A DNA stretch of 37,382 bases from Campylobacterota bacterium (lineage in GTDB: Bacteria > Campylobacterota > Campylobacteria > Campylobacterales > Nitratiruptoraceae). Positions 36,977-37,382 of this stretch are shown in pieces. The stretch is taken from NCBI GenBank assembly GCA_013153095.1, contig JAADFB010000028.1, positions 1 through 37,382 on the forward strand, in the 5' to 3' direction. Each line of letters starts with the position of its first letter. Positions within the stretch are counted from its first letter, which is position 1. The translations under genes and the position numbers were made by a program. A model generated the notes under the pieces. That model was given only the letters and a program-made list of their open reading frames with translations, searched no databases and was not told where the DNA came from.

Positions 36977-37127
36977 ATAATTATCTGGCTAGAGGCCATT
37001 GATATATTATATCTAACTCTTCTCTATATTTATATACAATCATTATCAGGCTAAAAGCCCTTCTCAAATCTTTCTAGTGGATTTTTTCCTTCTTTTTTAA
37101 ATTTCTTTGGAAGTTGGTTAAAAAAGA
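36977..37127 (+). ncRNA. Candidate small structured RNA (no ORF)
   Basis: Lies downstream of the promoter-like element; contains mini-hairpins GGC-TAGA-GGCC-like, GATAT-ATT-ATATC, GGCT-AAA-AGCC, a weak AAATCT/GGATTT + U-run, and a 10+5 bp hairpin at 37091-37127. No + strand ORF follows. Purely sequence-derived. Confidence 0.35.
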
Positions 37128-37185
37128 GGTGGGAAAGTAGAAGCTAAGAAGATTACCAAAATAGTTTAAGACGGGATTTCCCCGT

Positions 37186-37382
37186 CTATCTCATAGAGCA
37201 AGCGCTCATTCCCGGAGGAGTTGTAGGTTGAATCATCTCATTACTTACTCCTCCCTCTTCGTTTACCTTTTCGATAAAATGCCACAACTTATTAGCCGCT
37301 TGATGGTATCGTTTAGCCGTTTCGCTATCAGGATGATAGTAAACTACCGGTTTACCCTCATCTCCACCTTCTCTAATTGCGG
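37186..37382 (-). CDS. Mrp/NBP35 (ApbC) family P-loop ATPase, C-terminal part, truncated by window edge
   Basis: Reverse complement reads AIREGGDEGKPVVYYHPDSETAKRYHQAANKLWHFIEKVNEEGGVSNEMIQPTTPPGMSACSMR*, the Mrp C-terminal pattern of Campylobacterota as I recall it. Not in the supplied ORF track. Confidence 0.75.
   Translation of the reverse strand, partial: AIREGGDEGKPVVYYHPDSETAKRYHQAANKLWHFIEKVNEEGGVSNEMIQPTTPPGMSACSMR

Noticed and set aside
37169-37187. AGACGGG-ATTTC-CCCGTCT hairpin at the end of the Mrp gene as an intrinsic terminator
   Set aside because: The 7-bp stem is real, but it overlaps the stop codon and is not followed by a T-run on either strand; not called as a terminator.

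Overview
The window is a compact, AT-rich, mostly housekeeping chromosomal segment. Gene content and order suggest a Campylobacterota (Epsilonproteobacteria) genome; this is inferred from protein recognition, with no search run. It starts inside a UbiD-family decarboxylase gene and ends inside a gene for an Mrp/NBP35-type P-loop ATPase. Housekeeping genes include trpD, tsaE, lptB, atpB, tgt, pdxJ, pdxA, murA, trmA, glmU, coaBC, uppS, a prepilin peptidase, an LptF/G permease, truA, a MEMO1-family gene, radA, ftsY, a 5-FCL gene, rny and era. The main accessory block (26546-35552) is a nine-gene operon for a type IV pilus / type II secretion-like machine resembling MSHA (mshI-J-K-L-M-N-x-E-G) or the Campylobacter Cts transformation system. 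It includes one secreted protein of unknown function and no pilin genes. A convergent gene encodes a single-heme-motif outer-membrane-like protein with an in-frame 18-bp tandem repeat. The best non-coding leads are a 14-bp hairpin that buries the Shine-Dalgarno of a small outer-membrane protein (25059-25099) and a promoter-bearing structured intergenic region (about 36942-37127) that may encode a small RNA. No CRISPR array, tRNA, rRNA, transposon or phage genes were seen. I found no clearly novel multi-gene system; the pilus/transformation locus plus its unknown component is the closest candidate.
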